Part shown: positions 9,081 through 12,841 of the stretch, piece after piece | Position numbering within the stretch: the first letter of the stretch is position 1 | Layout: each line of letters starts with the position of its first letter | DNA from: Saccoglossus kowalevskii | Lineage: Eukaryota > Hemichordata > Enteropneusta > Harrimaniidae | DNA length: 12,841 bases | NCBI RefSeq assembly: GCF_000003605.2 | Contig: NW_003112048.1 | Span: forward strand, 1-12,841 | Direction of reading: 5' to 3' | Made by a program: the position numbers and the translations under genes | The notes under the pieces: model-generated | What the model saw: the letters and a program-made list of their open reading frames with translations, nothing else | The model's database searches: none | What the model was told of the DNA's origin: nothing

Positions 9081-10197
9081 GGGTTTATGATCTAGGATAT
9101 GACATTCACAGCACGATATTCACTTGACTGACAGCAGTATTACCAGTATGTACAAGGTATGAAGGCAACACAAAATTATTATCTTCAGCGAAGGTTAAAC
9201 GAGAACTATGTAGGCATCACAAGCTCCCACAGGTATTACAGTCTTACGCCACCAACTAGAAACGCGTACTCTGGTTATATCGTATATTTATTCCATATGG
9301 TCAATCGTTACGGAATCAAAACGAGTTAGTACATCTCCAGAATATGGTTCTAAAATATACAAAACAAAATAGGGAAACTATAATAGTCGAAGTAAATCAA
9401 ACAATTCTCATCATAAAATGTACAGTAAATTAAATATACATTTCTCTTAATATGTGCAGAAAGTCGAGCGATACAACCAATAAATATACGGCAAATAAAA
9501 TATGTAACAATAAGTAACAATGCTAACTGAAATATTTGTCAACCATTTTGACCAGCCAAAGCACACATTGCATACCATGTGCTCTATTAAACGTGCAGCT
9601 GACCACATGTACGCAATGTGTTTGGGCACAAAAAATGGGTGGCAAATAGTATAAATAACAAAACAATTTTCAAGAAATAAGTCTTAACGAATACTAACGA
9701 ATACTAACATTTACAGACTTGCAATAATAACCCAAAGTAAGAGTGATAAAATCGAGTTCATACGAGTACTCAAACAAATCACTGCCAATAATTTCATGCT
9801 GATGAAGCCAACAATGAAAAGAAAACCTTCCTTACCTCGTTTAGTGGCACCTTCCCGGACCGGTGTACAAATGTTAGCAAACCTAGCAAGTTTCAGAAAA
9901 CCCAATGCGGCAGGGCAATTCAGAGCAGACACAGAGACGTCTTCACTCTTCAGAAGCACATGCTGAACTGAAGACAATAGCCTGCCTAGCCCAGAGTTCA
10001 CCACAGGTCAAACAGGTGAAACAAAGGAATCTAACTATGTAATCAATAACCAATCAGAGGGGAGGTTTGCACAACTTACACACCGCCCCCGAAAGGCGCA
10101 CGTTACGAGGAGCCTTTCTAAATTTAAAGTTGCAGAACCGACAACTAAATGAATCATGTACATGAAAAGAAAAATAATTGTTCTGTTCAACAAAGGT
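9081..10197 (-). repeat. Right LTR plus 5' leader segment (shared by copies B and A)
   Basis: This is the direct-repeat partner of 1486-2633, lying between the pol stop of copy B and the gag of copy A. It acts as the 5' LTR and leader for copy A. It lacks one 23-nt repeat unit, 7 nt near 9775 and 1 nt near 10170 relative to the left copy. About 17 substitutions separate the two, but two blocks are identical by eye: about 260 bases around 9840-10102 (promoter-like part) and about 230 bases around 9331-9570. It keeps the GC box, inverted CCAAT, splice-like sites and AATAAA. Confidence 0.8.
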
Positions 10198-11130
10198 TCA
10201 TGGTTCTATTTTCTTCTTGTGATGTAGTCTTTTACTACGACGTGGCATCGAATGATCACATCCATCTACTTGTTCATGTATTTCCTTGGTGTCTTCTGCA
10301 CCGATCTCTGCTGCTCTAGTTACTCCATCTTGTCTTTCCGTCACAGTCTTGTGATCCATGTTGCCTTCCAATAAACAGAGCTTGCGCACATCTCTCCGTA
10401 AACATCCAGTGGAAGTCTTCACAAGAACATGACGAGTTGTACCAAATCGATCAGCAAAGGTCTGTTCGACTTTTCCCAAAGGCCATTCACCTCGAGGAAT
10501 ATTTTCATTGACAACAAGTACCAAATCACCAATGGATAGGTTCCTTTTCGGCCTGCACCATTTCTGCCTTTCTTGTAGAGTTGGCAAGTACTCACGTACC
10601 CACCGTTTCCAAAACTCAGTTGCAAGATGTTGAGTTTCGGTTCTTCTTCTGTGATGACCATTTTCTTCTATGATTTCACTCACCGACGTACAAGGATTTG
10701 GGCGTAGCAAAAGTAAATGGTTTGGTGTGAGTGGTTCAAGATCATCTGGATCATCAGATAAATGTGTCAGTGGTCGATTATTAAGAATCTTCTCCACTTC
10801 TGTTGTGAAAGTGAGTAGCGTTTCATCATCCACTAACCTGTTCCCTAATAAAGATCGAAGAATCTTTCTTATCGAACGAATCATCCGTTCCCAGACTCCA
10901 CCTGCATGACTTGCTGCTGGTGGATTAAAATGCCATTGAATATTTCTTCTGCTAAGTTTACCGTTAATAAAAGCTTGGTTCCATTTAGCAAGCATCTGTT
11001 TCAGCTCAGTCTCGGCTCCCCGGAAATTGGTACCATTATCACTGTAGAGATGTGTAGGTGGTCCACGCCGACTAATAAATCTCCACACAAATTGTATAAA
11101 GGAATCTGTGGATAAATCATGGGCCACTTC
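10198..11130 (-). pseudogene. Integrase core and C-terminal domain, copy B
   Basis: This is the final part of copy B pol, entered after the 47-nt deletion at about 11131. It begins at [13 protein letters not shown] and keeps the second catalytic Asp (LYSDNGTNF), the Glu (GGVWERM), the DUF5641-like tail and the basic end [11 protein letters not shown]. An open frame extends upstream to an ATG at 11160, but those first residues come from shifted sequence. The TGA stop is at 10200-10198. Its last residue is Pro where copy A has Gln, owing to a change inside the repeat unit that is duplicated in copy A's end. The LTR follows at once. Confidence 0.85.
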
Positions 11131-11512
11131 GTTTAATGGTAACTCTTCTGTACTTAACATACAGTGGTCTAAAATAATCTATCCCGACATGGGAGAATGG
11201 TGGCTCACCTGGTGTCACTCTAGCTGCAGGAAGTGGAGCCATTTTTTGATTCCCGGGTTGTGCATTCCATCGACGACACTTAATACACCTACCAATCACA
11301 CGCTTTACAATCCAGAACTTCTGTCGTATCTCTGACAACACTTGGTTTGGGCCAACATGTCCTTGTTGTTTATGGTAATGTTGAACGATCAACTCAGTCA
11401 CATGATGATTGTGAGGTAATATAATTGGATGTCTAGCTTGCTGACTAATGGGTGCATTCACTAGTCATCCTCCGACGTGTAGGACTCCATTTTCTAATTT
11501 AGGGTTTAACTT
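11131..11512 (-). pseudogene. Integrase zinc domain and first catalytic Asp, copy B
   Basis: This is the same reading frame as the segment above, resuming after its TGA. It has a second CGA-to-TGA stop at 11467-11465 in the [10 protein letters not shown] stretch. It carries both halves of the H2C2 zinc domain in one frame ([14 protein letters not shown] and CIKC), but lacks 18 nt between IV and KRV that copy A has (near 11310), so six residues are missing inside the zinc domain. The first integrase Asp is at 11179-11177 in GIDYFRPL; copy A has Gly where this has Arg. A 47-nt deletion at about 11131 then shifts the frame, and the open frame stops at 11117. Confidence 0.8.
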
Positions 11513-12063
11513 TCACAGTGGACTGACATAACCTTCAGCATCAGGTTTCTCACTCAGAATCTTTTGCGGTGAAGCAAACTCTCTTGGAAATGAACTTCGT
11601 TGGACAATTCTGCAAATGTCAGTGGTAGCAATGGAAAGTTCATGAACTGTTAACGGGCCTATTTTCAATAAGGCAGATCTTCTCAAGTACATCTTAAACC
11701 GGATGAGCCATGCAACACTCACTTGTAATTTATACCAAGAGGAGTATTGATGGAGCAAACGACTCCAAACATCTGTACCCATTGTATTGCACTGGGTAAT
11801 GGTTGTTGCTTGGACCTTCCTTCTCAGCTCTTTGTCGTCACGATCAATTTCTGGTAGGTCAGTAGATTGGCCTGGCCATTCTGATTCAGGTTGCCATAGA
11901 AATGCTGCACCATGGAACCATGTGGTTATTGCTGCCTCATTAGAACCATTCAATTTTATTCCTCGTGATGCATGGTCTGCTGGATTGAACTCTGAACTGA
12001 CGTGGTACCATTGTGATGGAGATGAAGCATCGTGAATAATCTGGAGGCGGTTAGAGACAAAGT
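11513..12063 (-). pseudogene. RNase H second half and connector, copy B
   Basis: This continues copy B pol after the 1-nt deletion at about 12062. It starts in [14 protein letters not shown] and includes the last RNase H acidic residue in NPADHASRG, followed by the connector to the integrase. It ends at a TGA at 11515-11513, where copy A has CGA (Arg) in SPLRKLNP. The change is C to T in a CpG, so the stop looks like decay by methyl-cytosine deamination. The upstream open-frame part (to 12109) is out of frame with the real protein and is not included. Confidence 0.8.
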
Positions 12064-12840
12064 TTGGAATCGTGTTGTATATTGGATGACTATTGTTGAA
12101 TCTGTCCAAAATAGGGTTCTCTGGATTGGGAGTTGAATTTCATCTTGAATTTGTCTGCTGACCTTAACTGCAACTGTAGCTGCTGTTAGTTCAAGCCTCA
12201 GTACTGTCATGGCTTTGAGCGGAGCGACCCTGGACTTTCCCATCTGCAAACTGCAATGAATTGTACCATTTGTATCTATCAGCCGCAGGTAAGATGCAAC
12301 CCCATAACCTCCTAAGGAGGCATCAGAGAAATTATGGAGTTCCACTGTTTGTATTTGACTGAAACCAGTTGGTTTGTAGCATCTAGGTATAGCTAGTGTC
12401 ATCAAAGTAGGTAGTTTTTTCCTCCATTCTCTCCAATTCGACAGTTGATCTTCTGGTACATTTTCATCCCATCCATATCCAACACGACATAATTCTTGTA
12501 AGATTCGTTTTGCCGGTAAAACAAAGGGGGCAGCGAATCCAAGTGGATCGTAGACTGAAGCCACGAATGATAACATCTCCCTGCGTGTCTCTTTCAGTCT
12601 GTCGCCAATTCTGAAGTTAAAGGCATCCTTTTCAACATCCCATTGGATGCCAAGAGCTCTGTCAATCGGCAAGTTCTCCATATCTAGATTCATCACTGAA
12701 GAAGCACGCTCAGCTTCTGGGATCAGTGCTAAGATTTCCCGACAGTTGGATATCCATTTTGTTAGATGAAAACCTCCTTTACCTAACATTTCAGGCAACA
12801 GTTTCACCAGTTCCTTGGCTTCTTCAACACTAGCAACAGA
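12064..12840 (-). pseudogene. RT C-terminal part and RNase H first half, copy B (cut by window edge)
   Basis: This is the 3' end of the RT and the linker to RNase H of the unit to the right, entering the window just after its YVDD site. The frame is open from 12840 and needs no start here. It shares SFVASVYDPLGFAAPFVLP, SDAS, LELTAA and TDST with copy A. Here the homopolymer at 12415-12420 has six T, so RT and RNase H are joined in one frame, unlike copy A. One Glu codon is missing near 12590 (LKETRR against LKEETRR). A 12-nt in-frame loss near 12076 removes four residues after [10 protein letters not shown] 1-nt deletion at about 12062 then shifts the frame inside RNase H. Confidence 0.85.
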
Positions 12841-12841
12841 C

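Larger units (their letters stand above)
1486..10197 (-). mobile_element. Complete BEL/Pao unit (copy A): LTR, gag-pol, LTR
   Basis: This is the only unit with both LTR/leader segments and a full interior. Read on the minus strand it runs from the right LTR/leader (10197 to 9081) through gag-protease, RT, RNase H and integrase (9065 to 2634) to the left LTR/leader (2633 to 1486). The limits are approximate because neighbouring units continue past both LTRs, so the exact LTR ends cannot be set by comparing copies. By-eye alignment of the two LTR/leader segments gives about 17 substitutions over roughly 1.1 kb plus three indels, near 1.5% divergence. The interior is broken by several frameshifts, so it should be unable to make a full-length Gag-Pol. 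Confidence 0.85.
1..12841 (-). mobile_element. Head-to-tail tandem array of a BEL/Pao LTR retrotransposon
   Basis: The whole window reads, on the minus strand, as pol 3' part, LTR/leader, gag-pol, LTR/leader, gag 5' part. Equivalent points in neighbouring units are about 7.6 kb apart: gag starts at 9065 and 1470 are 7595 apart, and pol stops at 10198 and 2634 are 7564 apart. The 31-nt change in offset is explained by indels of 23, 7 and 1 nt inside the LTR/leader. The domain order protease, RT, RNase H, integrase with a DUF5641-like tail and DUF1759-like Gag is that of BEL/Pao elements. No unrelated sequence is seen between units, so no target-site duplication can be found. Both ends are cut by the window. 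Confidence 0.93.

Noticed and set aside
9711-10004. 97-codon open frame in the right LTR/leader crossing the possible splice donor
   Set aside because: It has no ATG at its start (first codon GTG), the left copy is cut by a TGA at the matching site, and joining it to the proposed second exon runs into a stop before gag.
1-12841. CRISPR-like, bacterial defence or other novel multi-gene system
   Set aside because: All coding sequence is explained by one retrotransposon family; the repeats are LTRs and small duplications, not spaced arrays.

Overview
The window is eukaryotic, almost certainly from an invertebrate or other non-mammalian animal, and consists entirely of LTR retrotransposon sequence of the BEL/Pao group. 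Everything coding lies on the minus strand. The evidence is the order of protein modules: a long coiled-coil Gag, a DUF1759-like Gag core, Cys/His knuckles, an aspartic protease with a DSGS site, a reverse transcriptase with YVDD, RNase H, an integrase with a Zn-binding head and D,D,E core, and a DUF5641-like tail. I see no host gene, tRNA, rRNA, CRISPR or bacterial-type feature. The host species cannot be named from this sequence.

Layout, read along the minus strand from right to left. Copy B (12841 to 10198) is the 3' part of pol, from inside the RT to the pol stop. An LTR-plus-leader segment follows (10197 to about 9066). Copy A (9065 to 2634) is a full-length gag-pol interior. A second, nearly identical LTR-plus-leader segment follows (2633 to about 1471). 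Copy C (1470 to 1) is the 5' part of gag. The pieces are head to tail with a period of about 7.6 kb, and each LTR segment is shared by two interiors. This is a tandem array rather than one insertion with a neighbour, and it runs off both ends of the window.

All three copies carry lesions, mostly at different places. Copy A has a protease frame break beside a 33-nt-period duplication, a 2-nt insertion in a homopolymer, and two small indels in the integrase. Copy B has a 1-nt deletion, 12-, 18- and 47-nt deletions, and two CGA-to-TGA stops. Copy C has two 1-nt insertions. No copy seen here has an intact pol frame, so the array looks like decaying, non-autonomous DNA. The copies are still about 98% alike, so the array is fairly young or has been homogenised.

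The LTR segments hold promoter-like motifs (GC box, inverted CCAAT), a strong 5' splice-donor match, a plausible 3' acceptor, and an AATAAA, all in minus-strand order. This suggests a spliced leader, which is inference only. I found no previously undescribed gene system. The most notable points are the shared-LTR tandem structure, the CpG-driven decay, the possible leader intron and the long coiled-coil extension of Gag.
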